Notes: a model not told the origin generated them from the letters alone. Positions 35,988 to 47,738 are shown, counted from the stretch's first letter. The stretch: DNA of 64,000 nucleotides from Myxococcales bacterium (GCA_020633465.1 JACKDN010000018.1:1-64000), one strand, 5' to 3'. Made by a program: numbers and translations.

Positions 35988-36790
35988 CGCTCGGGCGGGC
36001 GCGCGTGCTCGAGCGCGGGCAGGCCGCGCCGCACGGCGTCCTGGGCGTCCTGGTCGAGGTCGACGACGTCGAGGCCCGGCGACTCGCCCTGATCCACCAG
36101 CACCCGGCCCCAGGGATCGACCGCCAGGCCGTGCCCGAAGGACACGCGCTCGCTGCCCGGGTGCGCGCCGCACTGGGCCGCCGCGACGACGTAGGCCTGG
36201 TTCTCGATGGCGCGGGCGCGCAGCAGCACCTCCCAGTGGGCCTTGCCGGTGGGCACGGTGAAGGCCGACGGCACCAGCAGGACGCGCGCGCCGGCGCGCA
36301 CCAGCGCGCGGTACAGCTCGGGGAAGCGCAGGTCGTAGCAGATGGACAGGCCCACCGGCACGCCGTCGATCGGGTGCACGACCAGCGCGTCGCCGGGGCG
36401 CGTGGTGGCCGACTCGCACAGGGTCAGCTCGGGCAGCGACAGGTCGAAGAGGTGGATCTTGCGATAGACCGCCGCCAGCGCGCCGTCGGGCCCCAAGAGC
36501 AGGCTCGCGTTCGCGGTGCGCGCCGGATCGTCGGTGCGCTCGGGGAAGCCGGCCAGGCTGATCCACACGCCGTGGCGGCGGGCCAGGCGCCCCAGCCGCG
36601 CCACCGTCGGCCCGTCGAGCGCCTCCGCGCGGGCGACGCGATCGACCGGTCGCGCGAGCAGCGTGGCGTTCTCGGGCAGGGCCACCAGGCGTGCGCCCCG
36701 GGCGGCGCCCTCGGCCACCCGGGCCTCGATGGTGGCCAGGTTCTGCTCGGCGTCCGAGCCGCTGTTCATCTGGACGAGTGCGACGCGCAT
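35969..36790 (-). CDS. Carbon-nitrogen hydrolase, Nit1-like (nitrilase superfamily)
   Basis: 273 residues with the complete nitrilase catalytic set: Glu in LVALPENA (near 41), Lys in AVYRKIHLFD (near 112), Cys in GLSICYDLRFPELY (near 150). The SICYDLRFPELY block is characteristic of the Nit1/omega-amidase branch, whose known members hydrolyse deaminated glutathione or alpha-ketoglutaramate. The exact substrate cannot be decided. ATG 36790 has no ribosome binding site; TATGTC (36797-36802, minus strand) ends 6 nt upstream, another leaderless-type start. Length is normal for the family. Confidence 0.9.
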   Translation of the reverse strand: MRVALVQMNSGSDAEQNLATIEARVAEGAARGARLVALPENATLLARPVDRVARAEALDGPTVARLGRLARRHGVWISLAGFPERTDDPARTANASLLLGPDGALAAVYRKIHLFDLSLPELTLCESATTRPGDALVVHPIDGVPVGLSICYDLRFPELYRALVRAGARVLLVPSAFTVPTGKAHWEVLLRARAIENQAYVVAAAQCGAHPGSERVSFGHGLAVDPWGRVLVDQGESPGLDVVDLDQDAQDAVRRGLPALEHARPPERYLDRS

Positions 36791-36815
36791 GCCCCTGACA
36801 TACGACCGAATCTCC

Positions 36816-36844
36816 TTGCGCGTCCAGTCGGGCGCGTGTTAAAT
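36816..36844 (+). promoter_or_regulatory. Promoter of the rimP-nusA-infB operon
   Basis: TTGCGC (36816-36821), 17-bp spacer, TTAAAT (36839-36844). Transcription would start near 36851, about 20 bp before an intrinsic terminator and about 92 bp before rimP. Confidence 0.5.
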
Positions 36845-36871
36845 GCGCCGTCCACGCCGGGCGATTGCTTG

Positions 36872-36895
36872 GGGGGCTCCAACGAGCCCCCTTTT
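36872..36895 (+). terminator. Intrinsic terminator in the rimP leader (probable attenuator)
   Basis: An 8-bp perfect GC-rich stem (GGGGGCTC, 36872-36879, pairing with GAGCCCCC, 36884-36891), a 4-nt loop CAAC, and TTTT immediately after. It sits between the rimP promoter and the rimP start codon, and no plus-strand gene precedes it for 880 bp, so it reads as a leader terminator. Confidence 0.7.
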
Positions 36896-36942
36896 CATTA
36901 CCGGCGCGTGGATTCCTTCTCGGTTGTCCGAAGACGAGGTTG

Positions 36943-37461
36943 ATGACGACCCCCGCGACCCCTGAACGCCTGATCGGCGGCGCGCTGCAGCCCGTGCCCC
37001 GGGCCGTGCGGCAGCTGGCCGAGCCGATCGTGCACGGGCTCGGTCTCGAGCTCCTCGGGGTGGAGCTGGCGCAGGAGGGTGCGCGCACCGTCCTCTGGGT
37101 GTTCATCGACAGCGAGGAGGGGGTGACGATCGACGACTGCGCGCGGGTGAGCCCGGAGCTCTCCGCGGCGTTGGACGTCGACGACCCGGTCCCCACGGCC
37201 TACGAGCTGCGGGTCTCGTCGCCAGGGTTGGACCGTCCGCTGATCCGCGCCTCGGACTTCGTCGAGTTCGCGGGGCAGGACGCTCAACTACAGCTGTCGA
37301 CCCCGCTGGGCGGTCGGCGCAAGTTCACCGGAACCCTGGACGGCGTCGACGGCGACGACGTCCTGATTCGCTGCAGCGACGGCGACCACCGGGTGCCGCT
37401 GTCGGCCATCCACCGTGCGCGCCTGCGCTACGAGATCGAGGTCGGCAAGCGGCGGCGCTGA
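36943..37461 (+). CDS. rimP: Ribosome maturation factor RimP
   Basis: 172 residues. The N-terminal domain has LAEPIVHGLGLELLGVELAQEG followed by VFIDSEEGVTIDDCARVSPELSAALD, and VSSPGLDRPL marks the RimP signature. The C-terminal domain is SH3-like (FTGTLDGVDGDDVLIRC). RimP assists 30S subunit maturation. ATG 36943 has GAGG 5-8 nt upstream. It is the first gene of the conserved rimP-nusA-ylxR-infB-rbfA-truB cluster. E. coli RimP is about 150 residues. Confidence 0.95.
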   Translation: MTTPATPERLIGGALQPVPRAVRQLAEPIVHGLGLELLGVELAQEGARTVLWVFIDSEEGVTIDDCARVSPELSAALDVDDPVPTAYELRVSSPGLDRPLIRASDFVEFAGQDAQLQLSTPLGGRRKFTGTLDGVDGDDVLIRCSDGDHRVPLSAIHRARLRYEIEVGKRRR

Positions 37462-37505
37462 GGCCGCCCCCCGGCTCGGCGCAGGCTCGTGAATCGGAGC
37501 GAAGC

Positions 37506-39215
<1,710 letters not shown>

Positions 39216-39216
39216 G

Positions 39217-39852
39217 GTGGCGCGCCGGGGCGGACGCAACCGCCGACAGCCGCGCACCGCGGGGCCGTCGACCAAAGGGCTGCGCACCTGCCTCGGCACC
39301 CGCGAGCGGCTGCCGCGCGACGACATGATCCGGTTGGTCTGCGACCCGGCGGGCCGCGTGATGGTCGACCGGTATCTGAAGGCGCCCGGCCGCGGCGCCC
39401 ACCTCGCGTACGATCGCGAGGCGATCGAGCAGGCGGTGAAGCGCCGGGCCTTCGGGCGCGCCTTCGGGCAAGCGGTGCAGCCGGTCGAGCTCGAACCTCT
39501 CGTGGCCGAGGTGATCGCGGCGATCGAGCAGCGCATCACCGATGGCCTGGCGCTGGGCAGGCGGGCAGGGCGGACGGTCTCGGGGCTCGACTCGATCGAG
39601 CGGTCGCGGGGCCGACTCGCGCTGCTGGTGGTGGCCGAGGACGCGTCCGAGGCCACGGCCGCCGCGCTGCGGCGACGAGCCGAGGGGGCCGAATGCCCGC
39701 TGTGGGTGTTCGGCGATCGCGAGCTCCTCGGCGGTGGACAAGGAAAGCCGGCGCGGGTGGCCGTCGGGGTGCTGGACCCCGACCTGGCCGCCCGCCTGAA
39801 CCTGGAATTCGAGCGCCGGGCCCGTGTACGCGGGGACGCCCCGGCCGACTGA
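39217..39852 (+). CDS. YlxR (DUF448) protein fused to an L7Ae-like domain
   Basis: 211 residues. The N-terminal YlxR domain has the signature LRTCLGTRERLPRDDMIRLVCDP and the GRGAHL turn, RNA-binding in structural studies. After about residue 120 an L7Ae/YlxQ-like region follows (DGLALGRRAGRTVSGLDSIERSRGRLALLVVAEDAS, ending ALLR and the VLDPDLAARL tail). In Bacillus these are two separate genes (ylxR, ylxQ) in the same position between nusA and infB. GTG 39217, two bases after the nusA stop with GGAGG upstream, is preferred to GTG 39193, which would overlap nusA by 23 bp. Confidence 0.85.
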   Translation: MARRGGRNRRQPRTAGPSTKGLRTCLGTRERLPRDDMIRLVCDPAGRVMVDRYLKAPGRGAHLAYDREAIEQAVKRRAFGRAFGQAVQPVELEPLVAEVIAAIEQRITDGLALGRRAGRTVSGLDSIERSRGRLALLVVAEDASEATAAALRRRAEGAECPLWVFGDRELLGGGQGKPARVAVGVLDPDLAARLNLEFERRARVRGDAPAD

Positions 39853-39871
39853 CCGCCGCGACGTTGCCCCC

Positions 39872-39900
39872 TGGCACATTCACGCGCGGTCGTGTAGAAC
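39872..39900 (+). promoter_or_regulatory. Possible internal promoter before infB
   Basis: TGGCAC (39872-39877), 17-bp spacer, TAGAAC (39895-39900), followed at about 46 bp by ATG 39947 with a double GGAGGTGGGAGA ribosome binding site. The -35 is weak, so it is a low-confidence candidate. Confidence 0.3.
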
Positions 39901-39946
39901 ACCGCACGGCTGAGCCGGAGCCGGCTGGCCGGAGGTGGGAGAACGC

Positions 39947-42900
39947 ATGGGCAAGAGAGTCTTCGAAGTCGCCAAGGACCTCGGTGTCGACCACCGCGAT
40001 CTGCTCAAGCGATGCGACGATCTTCGGATCGAGGTGCGCAACTACATGTCGCAGTTGACGACCGCCCAAGAGGCGAAGTTGCGTTCCGCGTTCGAGGCCG
40101 AGCGCGGGCAGGCGCAGGTGGAGGAGAAGGTCCAGGCGCCTGGCGTCCGGCGGCGTCGCCGGCCGGGCAGCCGCGGTGACGAGAAGCCGGCCGTGCGTCC
40201 GGCGACGCTCGCCTCGCCTCAGCCCAGCGCGCCGACGCCCCCCGCCGCCGAGGCCCCGCCCGTGCGGCGCAAGCCCGCGGAGGCGCCGGCGCCCGCCGCC
40301 GAGCCCGAGGCGCCCGCCGCCGAGGCGCCGGCCGAGGCGAAGCCCGAGGCCGCGCCGACGGCGCCGGCCGCCGAGGAGAAGCCGCCGCCGCCGAGCCCGC
40401 GCCCGCGCCGGCCGACGTGCAGCCGCCGGCGCCCGCGGCCGAGCAGAAGCCGGCCGAATCGAAGCCGGCCGAGGCGCCCGCCGCCGCGGAGAAGCCGACC
40501 GAGGCGCCCGCCGCCGCGGAGAAGCCGACCGAGGCGCCCGCCGCCGCGGAGAAGCCGGCCGAGGCGCCCGCCGCCGCGGAGAAGCCGGCCGAGGCCGCGA
40601 AGCCCGAGGCCGCGAAGCCCGAGGCCACGAAGCCCGAGGCCGCGAAGCCCGAGGCCAGCAAGGGCACCGAGCCCACCCGGCGCCGCGCCGATCCGGTCGC
40701 GCCGCGGACGCGCGACGCGCGCGTCAGCGACAAGCGCGAGGCCGGGACGCCCACCGTGCGCAAGCCGCAGCCCCGCGAGGGCGCGCAGACCGCCAAGGTG
40801 CTCGGGCGCATCCCGCTCGAGCAGCTGCAGAGCCGCACGCGGCGTCCGCCGCCCCGCAGCCGTCCCGGCTCGCGCGCGGCCGCGGTCCGTCGGCCGCAGG
40901 CGGGCCGTCGCGGCGCGTCGGGGTCCGCCCCGGGGTCCCGGTGGGCCCTCGGTGCCGGCGCCGGGCGCCGTGCCGCTCCCCGGGCGCGATCCCGGGCGTC
41001 GCCGCAAGGGCGCGCCGGGCCGGCCGGGCAGCGACGCCGATCGCCAGCGCACGCAGCGGACGCAGCGCAGCCGCCGGCAGGTGTTCAACCGCGAGGACAT
41101 CTACCAGGGCGCGGCCCGCGCGGGTCGCGGCCGCAAGCGGAAGATGTCGTCGCGCAAGGGCGCGAAGACCCAGCTGACCACGCCGGCCGCGCACAAGCGC
41201 GTGGTGCGCGTGGACGGCACCATCAGCGTCGGCCAGCTCGGCCAGGAGATGGGCGTCAAGACCAACGAGCTCATCCGCAAGCTGATGGGCATGGGGGTCA
41301 TGGCCACCATGAACCAGCAGATCGACGTCGACACGGCGTCGCTGTTGGCCACCGAGTACGACTACGAGGTCAAGAACGTCGAGTTCGACGAGGACGCCGT
41401 CCTCAGCGGGCCGGCGGACGCCCAGAAGGTCGAGGCCGATCCCGACGCCGTGCTGCGCGCGCCGGTGGTCACGGTCATGGGCCACGTCGACCACGGCAAG
41501 ACGACGCTGCTCGACCGCATCCGCAAGGCCAACGTGGCCTCGGGCGAGGCGGGCGGCATCACCCAGCACATCGGCGCCTACAAGGTGCAGGTGGGCGACG
41601 GGAAGTCGGTCGTGTTCCTCGACACCCCGGGCCACGCGGCCTTCACCGCCATGCGCGCCCGCGGCGCGTCGGTGACCGACCTGGTCGTGCTCATCGTGGC
41701 GGCGGACGACGGCGTGATGCCGCAGACGGTCGAGTCGATCAACCACGCCAAGGCGGCCGGCGTGCCGCTGGTGGTGGCGATCAACAAGATCGACAAGCCG
41801 GGCGTGGATCCCGAGCGCATCAAGCAGGAGCTGACCAAGTACGAGGTCGTGCCCGAGGAGTGGGGCGGCGACACCATGTGCGTGCCGGTCAGCGCGCTGA
41901 GCGGGCAGGGCATCGACGAGCTGCTCGAGAACCTGGCCCTGCAGGCCGAGATCCTCGAGCTGAAGGCCAACCCGAAGAAGGAGGCCTACGGGCGCGTGGT
42001 CGAGGCCCGCGTCGAGAAGGGCCGGGGCCCGGTCTGCACGGTGCTGGTGCAGGAGGGCACGCTGAAGCAGGGTGACTACATCGTCAGCGGCGACCACTAC
42101 GGCCGCGTGCGGGCGATGCTGGATCACACCGGTCAGCGGCTGAAGGAGGCCGGGCCGGCCACGCCGGTCGAGGTGCAGGGCCTCAACGGCGTGCCCTCGG
42201 CGGGCGACGGCTTCCACGTCGTGAAGAACGAGAAGGACGCCAAGCGTGTCGTGTCCAGCCGGACCGACCGGGCGCGCGCCCAGCGTTCGAGCACGCAGGG
42301 GGCCAACGCGGCCGATCTGCTGGCGAACATGGGCAAGGTCGACAAGGAGGTGCAGAACCTCATCTTGAAGACCGACGTGGCGGGCTCGTACGAGGCCATC
42401 CGGCACTCGCTGGAAGAGCTGGGCAACGACGAGGTCGAGGTGAAGATCGTCCACGGCGGCGTGGGCGTCATCAGCGAGTCGGACGTCACGCTGGCGACCG
42501 CCTCGGAGGCGAAGATCATCGGCTTCAACGTCGGCCCCGACACCAACGCCAAGCGGGCGGCGGATCAGGGCGGCGTCGAGATCCTCCGCTTCTCGGTCAT
42601 CTACGACGTGCTCGACACCGTGCGCGACATGCTGAGCGGGCTCCTGACGCCGGAGACGGTCGAAGAGCACCTCGGCAAGGTCGAGGTGCGGGCGGTGTTC
42701 CACATCCAGAAGGTGGGCGCCGTCGCCGGCTCGTTCGTCACCGAGGGCAAGGTGGTCCGCGGGGCCCACGCCCGCGTCTTCCGCGACGGCAAGCTGGTCG
42801 GCCAGGGCCGCATCAGCACGCTGAAGCGCTTCAAGGACGACGTCCGCGAGGTCGCGACCGGCTACGAGTGCGGTCTGTCGGTGGACGGCTACAAGGACGT

Positions 42901-42964
42901 GCAGGAAGGCGACACCATCGAGGTCTTCGATCTGAAGCTGGTGAAGCGGAAGATCGACGACTGA
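39947..42964 (+). CDS. infB: Translation initiation factor IF-2, with a frame-shifted linker
   Basis: 1005 residues as it reads. It contains the first IF2_N domain (MGKRVFEVAKDLGVDHRDLLKRC), a long linker, and the second IF2_N region (ISVGQLGQEMGVKTNELIRKL). The GTPase follows with G1 GHVDHGKTT, G3 DTPGH and G4 NKID, then EF-Tu-like domains and the C-terminal fMet-tRNA-binding domain. IF-2 delivers initiator tRNA to the 30S subunit. Oddity: from about 40383 to about 40945 the open frame gives an Arg/Pro-rich linker with rare AGG/AGA/CGA codons, while frame +1 over the same DNA gives the expected AEKPTEAPAA-type linker. The frame then returns before QVFNREDIY, so the domains stay in frame. ATG 39947 has strong upstream GGAGGT. 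Confidence 0.95.
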   Translation: MGKRVFEVAKDLGVDHRDLLKRCDDLRIEVRNYMSQLTTAQEAKLRSAFEAERGQAQVEEKVQAPGVRRRRRPGSRGDEKPAVRPATLASPQPSAPTPPAAEAPPVRRKPAEAPAPAAEPEAPAAEAPAEAKPEAAPTAPAAEEKPPPPSPRPRRPTCSRRRPRPSRSRPNRSRPRRPPPRRSRPRRPPPRRSRPRRPPPRRSRPRRPPPRRSRPRPRSPRPRSPRPRSPRPRSPRPARAPSPPGAAPIRSRRGRATRASATSARPGRPPCASRSPARARRPPRCSGASRSSSCRAARGVRRPAAVPARARPRSVGRRRAVAARRGPPRGPGGPSVPAPGAVPLPGRDPGRRRKGAPGRPGSDADRQRTQRTQRSRRQVFNREDIYQGAARAGRGRKRKMSSRKGAKTQLTTPAAHKRVVRVDGTISVGQLGQEMGVKTNELIRKLMGMGVMATMNQQIDVDTASLLATEYDYEVKNVEFDEDAVLSGPADAQKVEADPDAVLRAPVVTVMGHVDHGKTTLLDRIRKANVASGEAGGITQHIGAYKVQVGDGKSVVFLDTPGHAAFTAMRARGASVTDLVVLIVAADDGVMPQTVESINHAKAAGVPLVVAINKIDKPGVDPERIKQELTKYEVVPEEWGGDTMCVPVSALSGQGIDELLENLALQAEILELKANPKKEAYGRVVEARVEKGRGPVCTVLVQEGTLKQGDYIVSGDHYGRVRAMLDHTGQRLKEAGPATPVEVQGLNGVPSAGDGFHVVKNEKDAKRVVSSRTDRARAQRSSTQGANAADLLANMGKVDKEVQNLILKTDVAGSYEAIRHSLEELGNDEVEVKIVHGGVGVISESDVTLATASEAKIIGFNVGPDTNAKRAADQGGVEILRFSVIYDVLDTVRDMLSGLLTPETVEEHLGKVEVRAVFHIQKVGAVAGSFVTEGKVVRGAHARVFRDGKLVGQGRISTLKRFKDDVREVATGYECGLSVDGYKDVQEGDTIEVFDLKLVKRKIDD
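40471..40650 (+). repeat. Tandem repeats in the infB linker (4 x 30 bp, then 4 x 15 bp)
   Basis: Four near-identical 30-bp units (40471-40590) are followed by four 15-bp units (40591-40650). In the frame that fits the repeat codon pattern they encode EAPAAAEKPT/A and EAAKP. They lie inside the stretch where the infB reading frame is shifted, so slippage here or in neighbouring C/G runs is a plausible source of indels. Confidence 0.85.
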
Positions 42965-42975
42965 GGCGCGCGCCG

Positions 42976-43001
42976 GGCGCGCCGGTGAACGCCGGCGCGC
43001 C
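42976..43001 (+). other. Perfect inverted repeat between infB and rbfA
   Basis: Arms GGCGCGCCGG (42976-42985) and CCGGCGCGCC (42992-43001) with a 6-nt loop form a strong RNA hairpin 12 bp after the infB stop. There is no U tract, so it is more likely an mRNA-stability or pausing element than a terminator. Confidence 0.6.
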
Positions 43002-43030
43002 GCGTCCGTTCCCCCCGGAGTTCCCAGGCC

Positions 43031-43447
43031 ATGGCCCGCACCCCCTTCGACCGCACCGCGCGCGTCAACTCGCTGCTGCGCCAGGTGCTGGCCGAGCTGC
43101 TCGAGTTCGAGGTGAAGGATCCCCGCACCCGGGGGCTGACGCTGACCGACGTCGAGGTCACCGGCGATCTGCGCGAGGCCAAGGTGTACGTCTGCGGCCC
43201 GCCCGAGCTGGATCGCGAGGCGGCGCTGGCCGGCCTGAAGCGGGCGAGCGGGTTCCTGCGCCGCGAGGTGGGCAACCGGATCCGGCTGCGGGCGACGCCC
43301 CAGCTGCACTTCTTCTACGACGACTCGCTCGACTACGGCGCCCGCATCGAGGCGCGCCTGCGCGATCTGGGCCTGGGCGACGCCGCCGGGGACGAGGACG
43401 CGGCCGAGCCCGACGAAGCGGACGACGATGGGTCGGCGGGGTCGTAG
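43031..43447 (+). CDS. rbfA: Ribosome-binding factor A
   Basis: 138 residues with the RbfA KH-like fold: RTARVNSLLRQVLAELLEFEVKDPRTRGLTLTDVEV, REAKVYV, LKRASGFLRREVGNRIRLRATPQLHFFYDDSLDYGARIE. The C-terminal 25 residues are acidic. RbfA matures the 16S rRNA 5' end in 30S biogenesis. ATG 43031 follows GGAG at 43017-43020. It overlaps truB by 20 bp. Confidence 0.95.
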   Translation: MARTPFDRTARVNSLLRQVLAELLEFEVKDPRTRGLTLTDVEVTGDLREAKVYVCGPPELDREAALAGLKRASGFLRREVGNRIRLRATPQLHFFYDDSLDYGARIEARLRDLGLGDAAGDEDAAEPDEADDDGSAGS

Positions 43448-44351
43448 GGACGCGCCCGGCGGGCCGTGCGGCCTGCTGCTGGTGGACAAGCCCCAGGGCC
43501 CGACGAGCTTCGACGTGGTGGCGCGGGTGCGCCGGGCGCTGCAGGTGCGGCGCGTGGGGCACACCGGCACCCTGGATCCGATGGCCACCGGGCTGCTGCC
43601 CGTGCTGGTGGGCCCCGCCACCCGGCTGGTGCCCTTCCTCACCGAAGGCGACAAGGCGTACGAGGCGGTGCTGCGGCTGGGCGTCGGCACCGACAGCCTC
43701 GACGCCGAGGGCGAGGTGATCGCCCGGGACGATCCCGCCGCGGTCGCCGCGGTGGACGCCGCCGCGTTCGAAGCGGCGCTGGCGTCGCAGCGCGGCGCCC
43801 TCGCGCAGCGGGCGCCCATCTTCTCGGCGATCAAGGTCGACGGCGAGCGCCTGTACGCGAAGGCGCGGCGGGGCGAGCAGGTCGAGGCCCCGGTGCGGCC
43901 GGTGACGGTCCACCGCCTCGAGCTGCTCGAGGCGACGCCGCCCGACTACCGCGTGGCCGTGCGGTGCAGCAAGGGCACCTACGTCCGCGCGCTGGCCCGC
44001 GACGTCGCGGCGCATTTGGGCCTGCACGCGCATCTGGTGGCGCTGCGCCGCACCGAGGTCGGCGCCCTGCGCGTGCAGGACGCGGTGCCGCTCGACGCCC
44101 TCGAGCAGGACGCGGCGGCCGCGCGCGCGGCCCTGCGGCCGATGATCGAGGCGCTGGGCCACCTGCCGCGGGTCGTGGCCGACGCCGACGCGGTGCGGGC
44201 GCTGGGCATGGGCCAGCGCCGCGCCTTCCCGGACGCGCCGCCCGGCCGCTGCGTGGTGGTGGACGGGCAGGGGCGGCTCGTGGCCATCGTGACCGCCGAC
44301 GGCGCGACCCCCGCGCTGATCGAGCGTGGCTTTCCGGCCGGTTCTGCTTGA
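43428..44351 (+). CDS. truB: tRNA pseudouridine(55) synthase TruB
   Basis: 307 residues. The catalytic Asp is in GHTGTLDPMATGLL (D50 by count). LLLVDKPQGPTSFDVV, KAYEAVLRLG, GAAQRAPIFSAIKVDGERLY-type and RCSKGTYVRALARD motifs complete the TruB core. It modifies U55 of the tRNA T-loop. The ATG 43428 lies within the rbfA 3' end (20-bp overlap). The rpsO promoter overlaps the stop codon. Confidence 0.96.
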   Translation: MGRRGRRDAPGGPCGLLLVDKPQGPTSFDVVARVRRALQVRRVGHTGTLDPMATGLLPVLVGPATRLVPFLTEGDKAYEAVLRLGVGTDSLDAEGEVIARDDPAAVAAVDAAAFEAALASQRGALAQRAPIFSAIKVDGERLYAKARRGEQVEAPVRPVTVHRLELLEATPPDYRVAVRCSKGTYVRALARDVAAHLGLHAHLVALRRTEVGALRVQDAVPLDALEQDAAAARAALRPMIEALGHLPRVVADADAVRALGMGQRRAFPDAPPGRCVVVDGQGRLVAIVTADGATPALIERGFPAGSA

Positions 44352-44376
44352 CCCGAGACCGACGACGGGCTAAAAG
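44348..44376 (+). promoter_or_regulatory. rpsO promoter
   Basis: TTGACC (44348-44353), 17-bp spacer, TAAAAG (44371-44376). It overlaps the truB stop and precedes rpsO by about 80 bp. The same TTGAxx-N17-TAAAAG arrangement occurs before the kinase gene at 47804. Confidence 0.6.
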
Positions 44377-44454
44377 GCGCGGCGTTCGATGTGCTCGCCC
44401 CGGCTGGACGACGGCCCGGCCGAGGGTTTGACGCCGGAAACGGCGGGAGGAAAC

Positions 44455-44724
44455 ATGCCGCTCGACAGTGACGTGAAGATCGAGATCATCGCCGACCACA
44501 AGCGTGGCGAGAACGACACGGGGTCGCCCGAGGTGCAGGTCGCGCTGCTCACGCAGCGCGTGCGCGACCTGACCGAGCACGTGAAGATCCACAAGCACGA
44601 CCACGCGTCGCGCCGAGGGCTGAAGAAGCTCGTCGGTCAGCGTCGGCGCCTGCTCCGCTACCTCGAGAGCAAGGACGTCAACCGCTACCGCGAGCTGATT
44701 CAAAAGCTCGGTCTGCGCCGCTGA
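44455..44724 (+). CDS. rpsO: 30S ribosomal protein S15
   Basis: 89 residues, the same length as E. coli S15, with the conserved DTGSPEVQVALLTQR, LTEHVKIHKHDHASRRGL and KLVGQRRRLLRYLESKD blocks. The start ATG 44455 has GGGAGG upstream. It is followed by a strong terminator and then pnp, the order seen in many bacteria. Confidence 0.97.
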   Translation: MPLDSDVKIEIIADHKRGENDTGSPEVQVALLTQRVRDLTEHVKIHKHDHASRRGLKKLVGQRRRLLRYLESKDVNRYRELIQKLGLRR

Positions 44725-44730
44725 TCGAAG

Positions 44731-44764
44731 AAAAGGGAGCCTCAGGGCTCCCTTTTCTGTTTTT
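44731..44764 (+). terminator. rpsO intrinsic terminator
   Basis: AAAAGGGAGC (44731-44740) pairs with GCTCCCTTTT (44747-44756), a short loop, then TCTGTTTTT. The A-rich 5' arm makes it potentially bidirectional. It separates rpsO from pnp. Confidence 0.9.
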
Positions 44765-45131
44765 GGCGCCGTCGGCGGAGTCCGTCGACGGCGCGGCGGG
44801 GCAGGGTCCCGCCGGGTGTGCGGGGCGGTGGGCAGGGCCCGCCGCCCGTCGAGTGAGAGACGGAAGAGGAACCACAACGGCGTGGCCTGGCCGCGCCAAC
44901 GGCTCGACGACCGAACGAGCCCCGCAGTGAGGTTTTCTGCGGGGAGGGTTCCTGCACGTGGGCGATCCGGGGATGGGCCTCGGGGCGGACGCACGCGCGG
45001 GGACCACGCCTCAGTATCTGACCCGCGCCGCCCACCCGCGTGGACGGCGCCGGTCAGGGACCGAGGCGCGCGGCGTTCGGGGGCGAGCCCCAGAAAGCGG
45101 GGCGCCAGGGGCGCTCCAGAAGGACGTGCGA
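44765..45131 (+). promoter_or_regulatory. pnp leader region with a strong hairpin
   Basis: These 367 bp carry no gene. The clearest element is the hairpin formed by CCCCGCAG (44920-44927) and CTGCGGGG (44937-44944) with a 9-nt loop. No convincing promoter was recognised, so pnp may be expressed by read-through past the rpsO terminator or from an unrecognised promoter. In E. coli a pnp leader stem is cut by RNase III and mediates autoregulation; that parallel is inference. Confidence 0.5.
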
Positions 45132-47237
<2,106 letters not shown>

Positions 47238-47242
47238 CCGGC

Positions 47243-47698
47243 GTGGGGGTCGAGCTGCGAATCCTGCGGCTGCCGTCCGCGGACGCGCCCGACCCCCTGC
47301 CGCTGCCCACCTACGCGACGACGGGCGCCGCCGGGCTCGACCTGAGCGCCGCCCTCCGCGAACCCCTCACGCTGCAGCCGGGCGCCCGCGCCCTGGTGCC
47401 CACCGGCTTCGCCCTGGCGCTGCCGCCGGGGCACGAGGGGCAGGTGCGCCCGCGCTCGGGGCGCGCCTGGCGCGAGGGGCTGACCGTCCTGAACAGCCCC
47501 GGCACCGTCGACGAGGACTACCGCGGCGAGGTGTCGGTGGTGCTGGTGAACCTGGGTCAGGCCCCGGTGGTGCTGCGCCGCGGCGATCGCGTGGCCCAGC
47601 TGGTGGTGGTGCCGGTGCCGCGGGTGTCGGTGCGCGAGGTGAGCGTCCTCGACCCCACGGAACGGGAGGCCGGTGGGTTCGGTCACACCGGCCGATGA
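47243..47698 (+). CDS. dut: dUTP diphosphatase (dUTPase)
   Basis: 151 residues, a normal trimeric dUTPase length. Motif 1 AGLDLSAA, motif 2 VRPRSGRAW, motif 3 LNSPGTVDEDYRGEV (with the catalytic Asp) and motif 4 RGDRVAQLVVVPV are all present. Motif 5 is REAGGFGHTGR, with His where Ser is usual. It hydrolyses dUTP to dUMP. GTG 47243 is 5 bp after the pnp stop, with GAGGAG within the pnp end. Confidence 0.93.
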   Translation: MGVELRILRLPSADAPDPLPLPTYATTGAAGLDLSAALREPLTLQPGARALVPTGFALALPPGHEGQVRPRSGRAWREGLTVLNSPGTVDEDYRGEVSVVLVNLGQAPVVLRRGDRVAQLVVVPVPRVSVREVSVLDPTEREAGGFGHTGR

Positions 47699-47712
47699 GG
47701 GGCCCGCGGAGG

Positions 47713-47731
47713 GCCGCCCGAGGCGGGCGGC
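47713..47731 (+). other. GC-rich hairpin after dut
   Basis: GCCGCCCG (47713-47720) pairs perfectly with CGGGCGGC (47724-47731) over a 3-nt loop, 15 bp after the dut stop. There is no U tract. It may be a weak or Rho-assisted terminator isolating pnp-dut from the next operon. Confidence 0.4.
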
Positions 47732-47738
47732 AAGCCGC

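Noticed and set aside
40471..40650. 30-bp repeats near infB as a possible CRISPR or VNTR regulatory element
   Set aside because: Head-to-tail with no spacers and fully inside infB; they encode a linker.
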